From the NCBI RefSeq assembly GCF_003349955.1, contig NZ_QLKQ01000022.1:19180-83179 (forward strand): a stretch of 64,000 bases of DNA. Reading direction: 5' to 3'. The notes under the pieces were generated by a model, which was not told where the DNA came from, made no database searches, and saw only the letters and a list, made by a program, of their open reading frames with translations. Below, piece after piece: positions 1-10,906 of this stretch. The DNA is from Azospirillum brasilense. Its GTDB lineage: Bacteria > Pseudomonadota > Alphaproteobacteria > Azospirillales > Azospirillaceae. The position numbers and the translations under genes were made by a program. Each line of letters starts with the position of its first letter. Position 1 is the first letter of the stretch.

Positions 1-635
1 TCGACCCAGGCGGCGAAGCCGGACTCCAGGCCCCAACGCTTGGCGTGGGCCAGCACGATCCGCTTCAGCTTGGCGCCGTTGGCCTCGATCAGTTCGCAGG
101 GCAGCAGGACGAGACCGCTCTCCGGCGTGCCGCCCAGCGCGGTGAAGCGGGCGTGCAGCAGCGCCGCGACCTTGGCCGGGAAGCTCTGTTGGCAGGCGCC
201 GGGGGTGTAGGGCTCCGCCACGTCGGCGATGCCGGCCTCCGTCGTGTTGGACACCAGGAAGCGCAGCGCCGGGGACGTGGCAAGGGCCAGCATGCGGTCC
301 CACTCCGCATAGGGGTTCAGCGCGTCGGACACGCAGCTCACCACCCGGCGGGATTCGACCGCCGCGCCCCGCTCGATGCCGCGCAACAGGACGGTGTAGA
401 GCCCAGACTGCGCGTTCAGCAGGCCGGCGACGCCCTGGTCCAGCGGCTGGGCAACGGCGACCCCGGCGCTCATCAGCCCGGCGCCGTTGGCGACGTCCAC
501 CATCCAATCGACGAAGCCGCGCAGGAAGTTGCCGTCGCCGATCTGAAGGACGGTGACGGGCAGCCGCGGGGCGCCCGCCGTGTGCGCCACATCGAAGGCG
601 CCGGCGGCGAGCGATTCACGGGAGAGAAGAGGCAT
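1..635 (-). CDS. uxaB: Tagaturonate reductase (altronate oxidoreductase), 3' part beyond window
   Basis: NAD-dependent reduction of D-tagaturonate to D-altronate in cytosolic galacturonate catabolism. The frame opens at the ATG read leftward from 635 and runs off the window edge after about 211 codons, so only the N-terminal part is visible. Family marks are the Rossmann-like start LQIGDGNFLRGFVDWMVD near residues 30-47, VSNTTEAGI near residue 130 and LPCELIEANG near residue 185, all typical of the mannitol dehydrogenase/UxaB family. It starts 28 bp after the aldose epimerase stop and is probably co-transcribed with it. Galacturonate, arabinose and galactose are all pectin sugars, which fits the island next door. 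A fructuronate reductase (UxuB) is the main alternative; the FLRGF form favours UxaB. Confidence 0.85.
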   Translation of the reverse strand, partial: MPLLSRESLAAGAFDVAHTAGAPRLPVTVLQIGDGNFLRGFVDWMVDVANGAGLMSAGVAVAQPLDQGVAGLLNAQSGLYTVLLRGIERGAAVESRRVVSCVSDALNPYAEWDRMLALATSPALRFLVSNTTEAGIADVAEPYTPGACQQSFPAKVAALLHARFTALGGTPESGLVLLPCELIEANGAKLKRIVLAHAKRWGLESGFAAWV

Positions 636-662
636 GACGGAGGGTCCTTTGGGATTCGGAGT

Positions 663-1736
663 TCAGGCGACGCCGAAGCGGTAGACGATGCGGCCCGCGC
701 ACCATTGGCCGGGTGCCAGCGCGGTGGAGGGGAAGGACGGGATGTTGACGGCGTTGGGGAAGTGCGACGGCTCCAGGCAGAAGGCGCTGTGCCGGGTGTA
801 GAGCGTGCCGCCCTTGCCCAGGTCGCGCGGCGTCTGGCCGTCGAGGAAATTACCGGTGTAGACCTGCACGCCGGGTTCGGTGGAGAGGACCTCCAGCACG
901 CGCCCGCTGCCGGGATGGACGACGCGGGCGTGCAGCCCCAGCGCGCCCGCCGGCTTGTCCACCGCGTAATGCAGGTCGTAGCCCTTGCCGAGCGCCAGCA
1001 TCGGGTGGTCGGCGGCGATCCGCGCGCCGAAGGCGGCGGGGCTGCGGAAGTCGAGGGGGGTGCCGGTCACGTCCACCAGTTCCCCGGTGGGGACGGCGGT
1101 GGCGTCGAGCGCCAGATAGCGGCTGCCGTTGACCGTCGCCACATGATCGAGGATCGAGGACCCGGCGTCGCCCGACAGGTTGAAGAAGGTGTGGTCGGTG
1201 AAGTTCGCCACGGTCGCCTTGTCCGCCGCCACGGCGGTCCAGGCGATGGTCAGGGCGTTGTCCTCGTCCAGCGCATAGACCAGCCGGACGGGCAGGGTGC
1301 CGGGAAAGCCCTCCTCCCCGTCCTGAAAGACATAGGTCAACTCCAGGCTCGTCTCGTCCAGTTGCCGCGCGTTGAAGGTGCGGAAGCGGGAGCCGCGCTG
1401 GCCGCCGTGCAGGGTGTTGGGCGGCGCGTTGACCGCGGTGCGGTGCTCCACCCCGTCCAGCGTAAAGCGTCCGCCGCCGATGCGCCCGCAATAGCGCCCG
1501 ATGAAGGAGCCCATAGAGGGCTGGCCGGCCATCGTCTGCTCCAGCGTCTCGTAGCCCTGCACCACGTCGCCGAGGGCGCCGTCGCGGTCGGGCGCCAGGA
1601 TCTGGACGATCTTGCAGCCGTAATTGGTGAGGCGGACGGCCATGCCCCGGCGGTTGCGCAGGGTGAACAGGTCGGTCGGCGTGCCGTCGATGGTGGCGCG
1701 GAAATCCTCGCGCCGGAGGTCGGCATAAGGCGTCAT
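663..1736 (-). CDS. galM: Aldose 1-epimerase (galactose mutarotase)
   Basis: Interconverts alpha and beta anomers of aldoses such as galactose or arabinose in the cytosol. The protein has 357 residues, the usual GalM length. Visible motifs are NTLHGG (about 107-112), the catalytic-acid region FTDHTFFNLSG with His182, EPGVQVYTGNF (about 288-297), and the catalytic-base region CLEPSHFPNA with Glu322. It is the first gene of a short minus-strand unit with uxaB, behind an AT-rich palindrome at 1781-1796. Anomerisation would supply substrate for a sugar 1-dehydrogenase such as AraA, which fits the arabinose/galactose genes nearby. Confidence 0.9.
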   Translation of the reverse strand: MTPYADLRREDFRATIDGTPTDLFTLRNRRGMAVRLTNYGCKIVQILAPDRDGALGDVVQGYETLEQTMAGQPSMGSFIGRYCGRIGGGRFTLDGVEHRTAVNAPPNTLHGGQRGSRFRTFNARQLDETSLELTYVFQDGEEGFPGTLPVRLVYALDEDNALTIAWTAVAADKATVANFTDHTFFNLSGDAGSSILDHVATVNGSRYLALDATAVPTGELVDVTGTPLDFRSPAAFGARIAADHPMLALGKGYDLHYAVDKPAGALGLHARVVHPGSGRVLEVLSTEPGVQVYTGNFLDGQTPRDLGKGGTLYTRHSAFCLEPSHFPNAVNIPSFPSTALAPGQWCAGRIVYRFGVA

Positions 1737-1780
1737 GGCGTGGGTGCCCCTTGGACCGGATGGGTGCCGGAAGTATGTCG

Positions 1781-1796
1781 GATATATTAATATATC
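1781..1796. promoter_or_regulatory. Perfect 16-bp AT-only-core palindrome upstream of galM-uxaB, candidate operator
   Basis: GATATATTAATATATC is its own reverse complement and stands out in very GC-rich DNA. It lies 45 bp before the galM start and just beyond the terminator of the preceding gene, where a repressor would block the galM-uxaB promoter. Symmetric AT-rich sites of this size are typical of GntR-family regulators of hexuronate genes. No such regulator lies in the window, so the binding protein is unknown. Confidence 0.5.
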
Positions 1797-1816
1797 AGTT
1801 GTGGGGGCGAAAGGAG

Positions 1817-1847
1817 AAAAGCGCCCGCCGCCGGAGCGGGCGCTTTT
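1817..1847 (-). terminator. Rho-independent terminator after the GNAT gene
   Basis: A perfect 12-bp inverted repeat, AAAAGCGCCCGC at 1817-1828 against 1836-1847, encloses a 7-nt loop. It has an A run on one side and a T run on the other, so it could work in both directions. It lies 26 bp past the stop of the minus-strand acetyltransferase gene and insulates it from galM. Confidence 0.8.
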
Positions 1848-1872
1848 GCCGCACGTCGAATGTTTGAAGGCG

Positions 1873-2925
1873 TCAGCGGGCCAGGGCTGCGCCCAGTTCC
1901 CCCACCCCGATCTGGTAGGTTCCGAGAACCTTGTGCTCCGCGTAACCGAGGCGGCGGTTGATCGCCAGCATCGGCCCGTTCGTCGCCGCGTTGCGGGTGA
2001 TCATCAGCCGGACGGAGGGCCGGGCGGAGCGGACATGCCGCAGCAGGGCGGCCTTCAGCCCCTTGCCCACCCCCAGCCCGCGGCGGTCACGGCGCACGCC
2101 GGTGACGATCTGATGGACCCGGTCGGTTATCTCCGGGTGCCAGAAGACGTCGCTGAAGCCGATCACCGAACCGTCGGCGTCGCGCAGCACCACCATGTGA
2201 TGCTCCACCTGCTGGAACTGGATGTTGCGCTTCCATTCCATGGCCATCGCCATCGTCACCGGGATCAGCGGTTGGTCCAGCCGGTCGCGCGGCAGGTCGG
2301 GCAGCAGGGCGTTGTGCAGCGGCAGGATCGCTTCGAACTCCGCATCCGGGATCTCGCCGGCATGGATGGTTTCCGTCAGACCGGAAAGCGTGCGGCGCAT
2401 CGCCGCGTGCCATTCCTCCACCATCGTCCAATCGACGCTGTCCAGCGCCAGCCGGCTGTCCACTGACCGCAGCCGCTCGTCGGCCCCGATGGCACGCAGG
2501 AAGGCGTGGCTGTCCGTGTCGTCGGTGACCAGAGTGAGCAGGGTCTTCCCGTGCGCGGTCATCAGGCCGTGGATTTCCGCCAGCAACCGCCGGCCGACCC
2601 CCCGGTGCCGCCACTCTTTCAGCACGAAGCCGTCGGCGTGCAGGTGGGGCAGAGCCGCCTGGATGTTCGGCTGTTCCGGGTTGGGCAGGAAGGTGCCGAC
2701 GATGCCGACAATCCGGCCTTCTGTCCGTGCCACCCAATGGACATTGCGTCCGAAGTCGCTCGGCTGGCGTTCGATCGCTTCGAACCAAGCGTCCGAGGGC
2801 GGGAGGTCGTCTGCGCCGAACTGCTCGTGCCGGATCCGGCGGAAAACATGCCGCTCCGCCCATAACTCCGGCGAAGCGCTGTGCGGGTCGAAGGGAAGGA
2901 TTTCGAACGCGGGCGGAGCGGTCAT
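1873..2925 (-). CDS. GNAT acetyltransferase with two GNAT domains
   Basis: Predicted cytosolic N-acetyltransferase of about 350 residues using acetyl-CoA; substrate unknown. Two GNAT folds lie in tandem. The first has the acetyl-CoA loop RHRGVGRRLLAE near residue 105, and the second has RRGLGVGKGLKAALL near residue 275. Proteins with this layout include mycothiol-synthase-like and other tandem GNAT enzymes, but nothing here fixes a substrate. The ATG at 2925 (MTAPPAFEIL) is chosen because GAGGG lies 9 bases ahead; an upstream in-frame ATG at 3009 has no such site. It is monocistronic with its own terminator. Confidence 0.8.
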   Translation of the reverse strand: MTAPPAFEILPFDPHSASPELWAERHVFRRIRHEQFGADDLPPSDAWFEAIERQPSDFGRNVHWVARTEGRIVGIVGTFLPNPEQPNIQAALPHLHADGFVLKEWRHRGVGRRLLAEIHGLMTAHGKTLLTLVTDDTDSHAFLRAIGADERLRSVDSRLALDSVDWTMVEEWHAAMRRTLSGLTETIHAGEIPDAEFEAILPLHNALLPDLPRDRLDQPLIPVTMAMAMEWKRNIQFQQVEHHMVVLRDADGSVIGFSDVFWHPEITDRVHQIVTGVRRDRRGLGVGKGLKAALLRHVRSARPSVRLMITRNAATNGPMLAINRRLGYAEHKVLGTYQIGVGELGAALAR

Positions 2926-3148
2926 GAGCGCCCTCGGTTGGAACGGTGCACGGACTGCGGGAGTGTGCGGCGTTTCTCCACGCTCCCGGGCTGTGTCGGA
3001 TCGTCGCAACCCGCGGGTTGTCGATGGTCGGAGTCACGTCCGTTCGGGCGCCTCACCTTCTGCGCGATGGCTTGATGATGCCGGCAAGGCGACAATTGAG
3101 GGTTGCCGGGGCGCCGTGAACCGGCCGGCGGGACGGGGGAGGACAGCC

Positions 3149-3751
3149 GTGACCACCCTCTTTCACGACGCTCTGCACGAGGACTTCGGCACTTGGCCTA
3201 TCGCCTACATCCCTTATGGCGGGGCGGAGTTCGGCGAGATCAAGGCGGTCGCCGAGGCCATCGGCGACGGTGTCGACGACGCCTATTACGACGCCTGGAC
3301 CGCGGCAGGCGACCGGCTGGCGCATGAGGCCGACCTCGCCCTGGTCAAGGGCCACAAGGCGACCGCCCGCGCCCTCTATCTGCGGGCGAGCGCCTTCCAC
3401 AACGCCTCCTTCCACCCGCTCTACGGCGCGCCCGTCGATCCGCGCCTGATCGCCGCCTTCCGAAAGGGGACGGCGGCGCTCGACAAAGGGCTTTCGCTCG
3501 GACCGCGCCCGGCCATCCCGCTGGCCATTCCCTTCGGCGGGATGGCGATGCTCGGCCGCTTCATTCCGGCGGAGGGTGACGCCCTGTCGGCCGGTGCGGG
3601 CGCCTTCTTCAAGGCGCTCACCGGACCGAAGACGCTGATGCGCTTCACCGCCGCCGAGGGCGCCGACGGGCATTGCGAGATGGGCAACCGCTCCCTCCTG
3701 AACCTCCGCGCCCTCGATTGGCTGGATGAGCGGTTCGAGGTGGGGGGCTGA
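3149..3751 (+). CDS. Shortened alpha/beta hydrolase lacking its catalytic core (probable internal deletion)
   Basis: The frame starts at GTG 3149 after a strong GGGGGAGGA site and encodes 200 residues. Residues 1-140 resemble the helical N-terminal region of dipeptidyl-peptidase/2,6-dihydropseudooxynicotine-hydrolase-like proteins (YYDAW, GHKATARALYLRAS, then IPLAIPFGGMAMLGRFIPAEG). Residues about 146-196 resemble their C-terminal end (FFKALTGPKTLMRFT, then GADGHCE with the usual catalytic His175 and a final DWLDE). Family members I know have about 400 residues. The central sheet with the GxSxG nucleophile and the Asp is absent, and no frameshift is seen. It is probably inactive as a hydrolase. 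It converges on araC. Confidence 0.6.
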   Translation: MTTLFHDALHEDFGTWPIAYIPYGGAEFGEIKAVAEAIGDGVDDAYYDAWTAAGDRLAHEADLALVKGHKATARALYLRASAFHNASFHPLYGAPVDPRLIAAFRKGTAALDKGLSLGPRPAIPLAIPFGGMAMLGRFIPAEGDALSAGAGAFFKALTGPKTLMRFTAAEGADGHCEMGNRSLLNLRALDWLDERFEVGG

Positions 3752-3771
3752 CGCGCCGCACGGCTGTTCCG

Positions 3772-5598
3772 TCAGTGGTTGTCGCGCGGGATGCCCATGG
3801 TCTGGGCGACCCGCTGGTACTTGACGGCGGGCTTCAGCACCATGCCCTCGTCGAGCTGGTCGACGATGCCGCGCTGGATCTCCTGCCAGGGGGTCTGCGA
3901 CGGCGGGATCGGGTAGCCGCCCGCGGCGTCCAGAGCGGCGCGGCGGTCGGCCAGCTCGCCCTCCGAAATCAGGATGTCGGCGCTGCCGCGGCGCAGGTCG
4001 ATGCGCACCCGGTCGCCGCTGCGCAGCAGGGCCAGCCCGCCGCCCGCCGCCGCCTCCGGCGAGGCGTTGAGGATGGAGGGCGACCCCGAGGTGCCGGACT
4101 GGCGGCCGTCGCCGATGCAGGGAAGGGAGTGGACGCCCTGCCGGATCAGCGTGGCGGGGGGCCGCATGTTGACGACCTCCGCCGCCCCCGGATAGCCGAT
4201 GGGGCCGGTGCCGCGGATGACCAGGATGGTGTAGGCGTCGATGCCCAGGCCGGGGTCGTCGATGCGGTGATGGTAGTCCTCCGGCCCGTCGAAGACGACG
4301 ACCTTGCCCTCGAACGCCTCGGGGTCCTGCGGGTTGGACAGGTAGCGTTCGCGGAATTCGTCGGAGATGACGCTCGTTTTCATGATGGCGGCGCCGAACA
4401 GGTTGCCGCGCAGCACCACGAAGCCGGCGTTGGGCATCAGCGGCTCGTCGACGGGGTGGATCACCCGGGTGTCGAGGATCGGCTGCTGGCGGCAGTTCTC
4501 GCCGATGGTCCGGCCGTTCACGGTCGGTGCTCCCTCGCGGATCAGCCCCTTGCCCATAAGCTGGGCGACGACCGCGGGCACGCCGCCGGCGCGGTGGAAG
4601 TCCTCGCCCAGATACTCGCCGGCCGGCTGGAGGTTGACCAGCAGCGGCACATCGTGCCCGTGGGTCTGCCAGTCCTCCACCGTCAGCGGTACGCCGATGT
4701 GCTTGGCGATGGCGTTGATGTGGATCGGCGCGTTGGTCGAGCCGCCGATGGCGGAGTTGACGACGATGGCGTTGAGGAAGGCGTCGCGGGTCAGGATGTC
4801 GGAGGGCTTGAGGTCCTCGCGGACCATCTCGACGATGCGCTTGCCGGTTTCGTAGGCGGCCTGCTGGCGCTCGCGGTAGGGGGCGGGGATGGCGGCGGAG
4901 CCGGGGAGCTGCATGCCCAGCACCTCGGCCAGCGAATTCATCGTGGAGGCCGTGCCCATCGTGTTGCAGTAGCCGGTCGAGGGGGCGGACGACGCCACCA
5001 GCTCGATGAAACCCTGATAGTCGATCTCGCCGGCCGCCATCATCTGGCGGGCCTTCCACACGATGGTGCCCGAGCCGGTGCGCTCGCCGCGGAACCAGCC
5101 GTTCAGCATGGGGCCGACCGACAGGGCGATGGCCGGGATGTTCACGGTGGCCGCCGCCATCAGGCAGGCGGGGGTGGTCTTGTCGCAACCGATGGTCAGC
5201 ACCACCCCGTCGAGCGGGTAGCCGTGCAGCACCTCGACGAGGCCGAGATAGGCGAGGTTGCGGTCGATCGAGGCGGTCGGCCGCTTGCCGGTCTCCTGGA
5301 TCGGGTGGACGGGGAACTCGATGGCGATGCCGCCGGCGGTGCGGATGCCTTCGCGCAGGCGTTCGGCCAGGACCAGATGGTGCCGGTTGCAGGGGCTGAG
5401 GTCGGAGCCGGTCTGGGCGATGCCGATGATCGGCGCGCCCGATTGCAGCTCCTCCCGCGTCAGCCCGAAATTCAGGTAGCGCTCCAGATAGAGCGCGGTC
5501 ATGTCGGGGTTGTCGGGGTTGTCGAACCACGCGCGCGAGCGCAGCCGCCGGCCGGAGCCGATTTCCGGGTGCTGGGGGGAGGGCTTCGTATCGGACAT
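3772..5598 (-). CDS. araC: L-arabonate dehydratase (IlvD/Edd family)
   Basis: Third step of the non-phosphorylating L-arabinose pathway: L-arabonate to L-2-keto-3-deoxyarabonate plus water. The protein has 608 residues, as expected for IlvD/Edd sugar-acid dehydratases. The three iron-sulfur ligands are visible as Cys70 ([10 protein letters not shown]), Cys138 ([10 protein letters not shown]) and Cys211 ([10 protein letters not shown]); the C-terminal [15 protein letters not shown] signature is also present. The ATG at 5598 (MSDTKPSP) opens the recognisable family N-terminus. It is the last gene of the chvE-gguA-gguB-araA-araC unit, 110 bp after araA. Members of this family can also use D-fuconate, D-xylonate or D-galactonate; the complete ara set around it makes L-arabonate the best guess. 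Confidence 0.88.
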   Translation of the reverse strand: MSDTKPSPQHPEIGSGRRLRSRAWFDNPDNPDMTALYLERYLNFGLTREELQSGAPIIGIAQTGSDLSPCNRHHLVLAERLREGIRTAGGIAIEFPVHPIQETGKRPTASIDRNLAYLGLVEVLHGYPLDGVVLTIGCDKTTPACLMAAATVNIPAIALSVGPMLNGWFRGERTGSGTIVWKARQMMAAGEIDYQGFIELVASSAPSTGYCNTMGTASTMNSLAEVLGMQLPGSAAIPAPYRERQQAAYETGKRIVEMVREDLKPSDILTRDAFLNAIVVNSAIGGSTNAPIHINAIAKHIGVPLTVEDWQTHGHDVPLLVNLQPAGEYLGEDFHRAGGVPAVVAQLMGKGLIREGAPTVNGRTIGENCRQQPILDTRVIHPVDEPLMPNAGFVVLRGNLFGAAIMKTSVISDEFRERYLSNPQDPEAFEGKVVVFDGPEDYHHRIDDPGLGIDAYTILVIRGTGPIGYPGAAEVVNMRPPATLIRQGVHSLPCIGDGRQSGTSGSPSILNASPEAAAGGGLALLRSGDRVRIDLRRGSADILISEGELADRRAALDAAGGYPIPPSQTPWQEIQRGIVDQLDEGMVLKPAVKYQRVAQTMGIPRDNH

Positions 5599-5708
5599 GT
5601 CGGCACCAATTCGGGTTGGGGGCGCGGACCGGGGTCGGCCGGCGCCGGGGTCGTTCGGAGCCTCGTTCGGGCGTCGTTGGAAGTCGGCCGGGCGGTGTGT
5701 CCGGCGCT

Positions 5709-6686
5709 TTACCAGTGAAAGGCGTCGGTGGTGCGCCAGCGCCCGACCAGACAGGCGTCGGCGACCAGTTGCAGCGGACGGGCGTCGACGTCGCCGGCCG
5801 CGTCCGCGATCAGATGGCGGAAGCGGTGGTAGATGCCCTGGTACTCGGCGTCGGGCTCGGCCAGCGCCGGCACGCCGTCCACGCTCAGCCGCGTTCCGCC
5901 GTGGGTCAGGTCGAACCGTCCGCTCTCCGTCTCGATGGCGATGGTCCAGGTCTGCTCGCCCTCCTGAAGGAAATCGAAGGCGGCGGTCACCGTCCCCACG
6001 GCGGAGCCCGCAACGCCTTCCATCCTCAAGCTGGCGGCGATGGGCGTGTCGCGGTTGGCGGGGACCCGCAGCTCGGCGTCGCGGACGACGACGGGGTCCG
6101 GCAGGATCTCGGTCAGGATCGACAGGGCGTTGATGCCCGGATCGAAGACTCCGAAGCCCCCCGCCGCGAAGATCCAGTCCTGGCCGGGATGCCAGCGCCG
6201 CACGTCCTCCTTCCAGGTGATGGCGGCATGGCGGACGGTGGCGCCGGCCAGCCGCCGCCGCGTCTCCTCCACCGCCGCGTTGAAGCGGGAGTGCCACGCG
6301 GCGAACAGCGTGCGCCCAGCGGTGTCCGCCGCGTCGAGCAGCAGGCGCAGCTCTGTGAGGGTGGCGGCCGGCGGCTTCTCGATCAGGACATGCTTGCCGG
6401 CGCGCAGCGCCTCCACCGTCAGGGCGTGGCGGACCGCGGGCGGCGTGCAGATGGCCACGGCGTCGAGGCCGGGCAGGGCGGCCAGCATCTCCGCCTGGCT
6501 GCGGAAGACCGGCACGTCGCCGAGCCCGGTTTCCTCCGGGGTCGGGCCTTGCGGGCTGACCACCGCGGCGAGGCGGAACAGGCCGGTGGCGGCGATGGCC
6601 GGGACATGCTGGTCGCGGGCGATCTTGCCGAAGCCGACGATGCCCAGGGTGAGGGGGCCGGGGGGAAGGGGGCTGGGACGGGTCAT
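5709..6686 (-). CDS. araA: L-arabinose/D-galactose 1-dehydrogenase (Gfo/Idh/MocA family)
   Basis: First step of the pathway: NAD(P)-dependent oxidation of L-arabinose (often D-galactose as well) to the 1,4-lactone. The protein has 325 residues with an N-terminal Rossmann fold ([17 protein letters not shown], 14-30). Catalytic residues known from the A. brasilense enzyme are present with almost identical spacing: Lys104 in IEKPP, and Asp182 and Asn186 in [10 protein letters not shown]. The block [12 protein letters not shown] (158-169) is also shared. It starts 8 bp after the gguB stop, so it is translated from the transporter message. D-galactose 1-dehydrogenase is the other name for the same enzyme group. 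Confidence 0.9.
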   Translation of the reverse strand: MTRPSPLPPGPLTLGIVGFGKIARDQHVPAIAATGLFRLAAVVSPQGPTPEETGLGDVPVFRSQAEMLAALPGLDAVAICTPPAVRHALTVEALRAGKHVLIEKPPAATLTELRLLLDAADTAGRTLFAAWHSRFNAAVEETRRRLAGATVRHAAITWKEDVRRWHPGQDWIFAAGGFGVFDPGINALSILTEILPDPVVVRDAELRVPANRDTPIAASLRMEGVAGSAVGTVTAAFDFLQEGEQTWTIAIETESGRFDLTHGGTRLSVDGVPALAEPDAEYQGIYHRFRHLIADAAGDVDARPLQLVADACLVGRWRTTDAFHW

Positions 6687-6694
6687 GACGGTCC

Positions 6695-7902
6695 TCACGC
6701 CTTGTTCTTGTTGTAGACGTCGATGGTGACGGCGGCGAGCAGCACCATGCCCTTGATGACCTGCTGCCAGTCGATGCCGATGCCCAGGATCGACATTCCG
6801 TTGTTCATCACGCCCATGATGAAGGCGCCGATCACCGCCCCGGTCACCCGGCCCACGCCGCCCGACGCCGAGGCGCCGCCGATGAAGCAGGCGGCGATCA
6901 CGTCCAGCTCGAACGAGACGCCGGCCTTCGGCGTGGCGGTGTTCAGCCTTGCGGCGAAGATCAGCCCGGCCAGCGCCGCCAGCACCCCCATGTTGACGAA
7001 GGTGTAGAAGCTGAGCCGCCGGGTGTCGATGCCGGACAGCTTGGCCGCCTTCTCGTTGCCGCCCAGCGCGTAGACGCGCCGCCCCACCGTGGTGTTGCGG
7101 GTGACGAAGCTGTAGAGCGCGATCAGCACGCTCATGATGATCAGCACGTTGGGCAGGCCACGGTAGGAGGCCATCAACTGCCCGACATAGATCAGCACCG
7201 CGGCCAGCGCGACGTTCTTCGCCACGAACAGCGGCAGCGGCTCCTGCTCGATGGCGACGCTCTGCCGGCGCAGGCGCGCCCTGGTGTTCATCGCCACCAT
7301 CGCGGCGGCCACGGCCGCGCAGAGCAGCAGGCTGGTCAGGTGGAACTTGCCCAGGTTGAGGGCGTCCAGCGCCAGGAAGTCCGGGATGAAGCCGGAGCTG
7401 AGGCGCTGGAACTCCACCGGGAAGGGACCGACCGACTGGCCGGCCAGCAGGATCAGGCACAGGCCGCGGAAGACCAGCATGCCGGCCAGAGTCACGATGA
7501 AGGAGGGGATGCGCAGATAGGCGACCCAGAAGCCCTGCACCGCCCCGATCGCCGCCCCGGCCAGCAGGCACAGCAGCGTCGTGGTGACGAAGTCCAGATG
7601 GAGCCGCACCATCAGCGTCGCCGCCAGCGCGCCGATGAGGGCGACGACGGAGCCCACCGACAGGTCGATGTGCCCGGCGACGATCACCAGCAGCATGCCC
7701 AGCGCCATGATGACGATGTAGCTGTTCTGCAGAACGAGGTTGGTCAGGTTCAGCGGCTGCAGCAGCGTGCCGTCGGTCATGTACTGGAAGAACAGGACGA
7801 TGGCGACCAGCGACAGCAGCATGCCGTACTCGCGCATGTGCGCTTTCACGAACCGCCCCATGGACACCCGCGGGCCGCGCGCCGGCAGGTTGAGTTCGGC
7901 AC

Positions 7903-7906
<4 letters not shown>
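6695..7906 (-). CDS. gguB: Sugar ABC transporter permease GguB
   Basis: Inner-membrane permease for the ChvE-dependent uptake of L-arabinose, D-galactose and related sugars. The protein has 403 residues with about ten hydrophobic segments and belongs to the ribose/xylose-type permeases (BPD_transp_2). Typical marks are [16 protein letters not shown] near residue 78, [17 protein letters not shown] near 130, and [12 protein letters not shown] near 280 before the C-terminal helices. The start at 7906 overlaps the gguA stop by 4 bp. GguB is longer than RbsC/YtfT-type permeases because of an extra central segment, as in Agrobacterium GguB and XylH. Confidence 0.9.
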
Positions 7907-9486
<1,580 letters not shown>

Positions 9487-9518
9487 GAGAATCCTCCGAG
9501 GAACCCGCAATCTCAGTC

Positions 9519-9635
9519 CCCTCTCCCCTCTGGGGAGAGGGTTAGGGTGAGGGGGTTGCGCTTTTGCCGGACGCACCGTCACGCGCATCCCCCTCACCGG
9601 CCCTCCGGGCCACCCTCTCCCCAGAGGGGAGAGGG
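9519..9635. repeat. Dispersed palindromic element, copy A (between chvE and gguA)
   Basis: Two 23-bp hairpins, each CCCTCTCCCC and GGGGAGAGGG around a 3-nt loop, bound the element at 9519-9541 and 9613-9635. Inside are a GGTTAGGGTGAGGGGGTTGCGC-like arm, its rough inverse, and a small hairpin GGCCC-TCC-GGGCC at 9599-9611. The element lies between the binding-protein gene and the ATPase gene of one operon. Related copies lie at 40252, 58734, 62284 and (cut short) 63923. Confidence 0.9.
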
Positions 9636-9673
9636 TTATGAATGCCGCTTGGCGCCCGCCCCGCGCCGCCGCG

Positions 9674-10750
9674 TCACTTGACCTGGGCTTCGGTGTAGTA
9701 GCCGCTGTCGACCAGCGTGCTCTTCCAGTTCGACGCGTCCACGCTCACCGGCTTCAGCAGGTAGGCCGGGACGACCTTCTTGCCGTTGTCGTAGGTCTTG
9801 GTGTCGTTGACCGGCGGCGTGCCGCCGCCCAGCACCGCGTCGACCATCTCCACCGTGATCCGCGCCAGCTCGCGGGTGTCCTTGAAGACGGTGGCGCGCT
9901 GTTCGCCCGCCAGGATCGACTTGATCGAGGGGACCTCGGCGTCCTGCCCGGTCACCACCGGCATCGGCTGCGACGGCGAGCCGTAGCCGACCCCCTTCAG
10001 CGAGGAGATGATGCCGATGCTGATCCCGTCGTAGGGCGACAGCACGGCGTCGACGCGGCGGTTGCCGTAGAAGGCGCTCAGCAGGTTGTCCATGCGGGCC
10101 TGGGCGGTGGCGCCGTCCCAGCGCAGGGTGGACACCTTGTCCATGCCCACCTGACCGCTGCCCACCTTCAGCTTGCCGCTGTCGATGTAAGGCTGCAGCA
10201 CCGACATGGCGCCGTTGTAGAAGAAATAGGCGTTGTTGTCGTCGGGGGAGCCGCCGAACAGCTCGATGGTGAAGGGACCCTTGCCGTCCTTCAGGCCCAG
10301 CGCGTCGACGATGTAGCTGCCCTGGAGCACGCCGACCTGGAAATTGTCGAAGGTCGCGTAATAGTCCACGTTCTCCGACCCGCGGATCAGCCGGTCGTAG
10401 GCGATGACCTTGACGCCGCGGTCCTTGGCTTGCTGGAGCACGTCGGTCAGCGTCGTGCCGTCGATGGCGGCGATCACCAGGACCTTGCTGTTCTTGGCGA
10501 CCATCGTCTCGATCTGGGCGAGCTGGTTGGGGATGTCGTCCTCGGCGTATTGCAGGTCGGTCTTGTAGCCCTTGGCCTGGAACTGCTTGACCATGTTGTT
10601 GCCGTCGTCGATCCAGCGGGCCGAGGACTTGGTGGGCATCGCGATGCCGACGGTGGGCTTGTCCTGCGCCAGCGTCGGCGTGGCGGCAACGGTCAGGGCC
10701 AGCACGCCGACGGCCATCCCGGCCAGTGTGGTCGTGAACGAAGAAGACAT
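9674..10750 (-). CDS. chvE: Periplasmic sugar-binding protein ChvE/SbpA
   Basis: Binds L-arabinose, D-galactose and related aldoses in the periplasm and delivers them to GguAB; in Azospirillum and Agrobacterium the homologues also serve sugar chemotaxis or virulence signalling. The protein has 358 residues with a signal peptide ending near residue 28 (ATPTLA, then [11 protein letters not shown]). It belongs to the periplasmic-binding-protein-like I fold (xylose/galactose type), with [18 protein letters not shown] near 120 and [16 protein letters not shown] near 167. It is the first gene of the transporter/catabolic operon, and its promoter region overlaps the 3' end of gbpR, where a candidate GbpR site lies. 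Confidence 0.93.
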   Translation of the reverse strand: MSSSFTTTLAGMAVGVLALTVAATPTLAQDKPTVGIAMPTKSSARWIDDGNNMVKQFQAKGYKTDLQYAEDDIPNQLAQIETMVAKNSKVLVIAAIDGTTLTDVLQQAKDRGVKVIAYDRLIRGSENVDYYATFDNFQVGVLQGSYIVDALGLKDGKGPFTIELFGGSPDDNNAYFFYNGAMSVLQPYIDSGKLKVGSGQVGMDKVSTLRWDGATAQARMDNLLSAFYGNRRVDAVLSPYDGISIGIISSLKGVGYGSPSQPMPVVTGQDAEVPSIKSILAGEQRATVFKDTRELARITVEMVDAVLGGGTPPVNDTKTYDNGKKVVPAYLLKPVSVDASNWKSTLVDSGYYTEAQVK

Positions 10751-10864
10751 GGGCCGATTTCCTCCCCCTTCTGCGGCACCGGGTTGGCCACACCCGCGGC
10801 TCTTGAACGGGTGTCGGGTGGCGCAATGTTTGTAAGGCTAGCAATCGGCCGAAAAACCATAACT

Positions 10865-10906
10865 GTCAAATACGATTATTGGCAGAATCCATACACAATT
10901 CGATAT
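10865..10906 (-). promoter_or_regulatory. Candidate GbpR operator of the chvE operon
   Basis: Read leftward, this 42-bp element aligns without gaps to those at 11928-11969 and 15556-15597. All three share GTAT at positions 13-16 and TCGTATT-GAC at positions 32-42 (one base varies). It overlaps the last codons of gbpR. TTGACA (10869-10864) at its downstream end could serve as the -35 box of the chvE promoter. Two spaced blocks next to a -35 box fit the recognition and activation sites of a LysR-type regulator. The binding protein is inferred. Confidence 0.65.

Noticed and set aside
45..1790. Long plus-strand open frame opposite uxaB and galM
   Set aside because: It is an antisense shadow produced by GC-rich third positions; its translation is low-complexity, while the minus-strand frames carry full UxaB and GalM motifs. 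The same holds for other long opposite-strand frames, such as those over araC, dppA and ppdK.
9519..9635. Palindromic element read as a simple pair of transcription terminators
   Set aside because: The hairpins lack T runs, the element lies inside an operon, and near-identical copies occur at four other sites, one of them inside a coding region. A dispersed repeat explains it better, although it may still affect termination.
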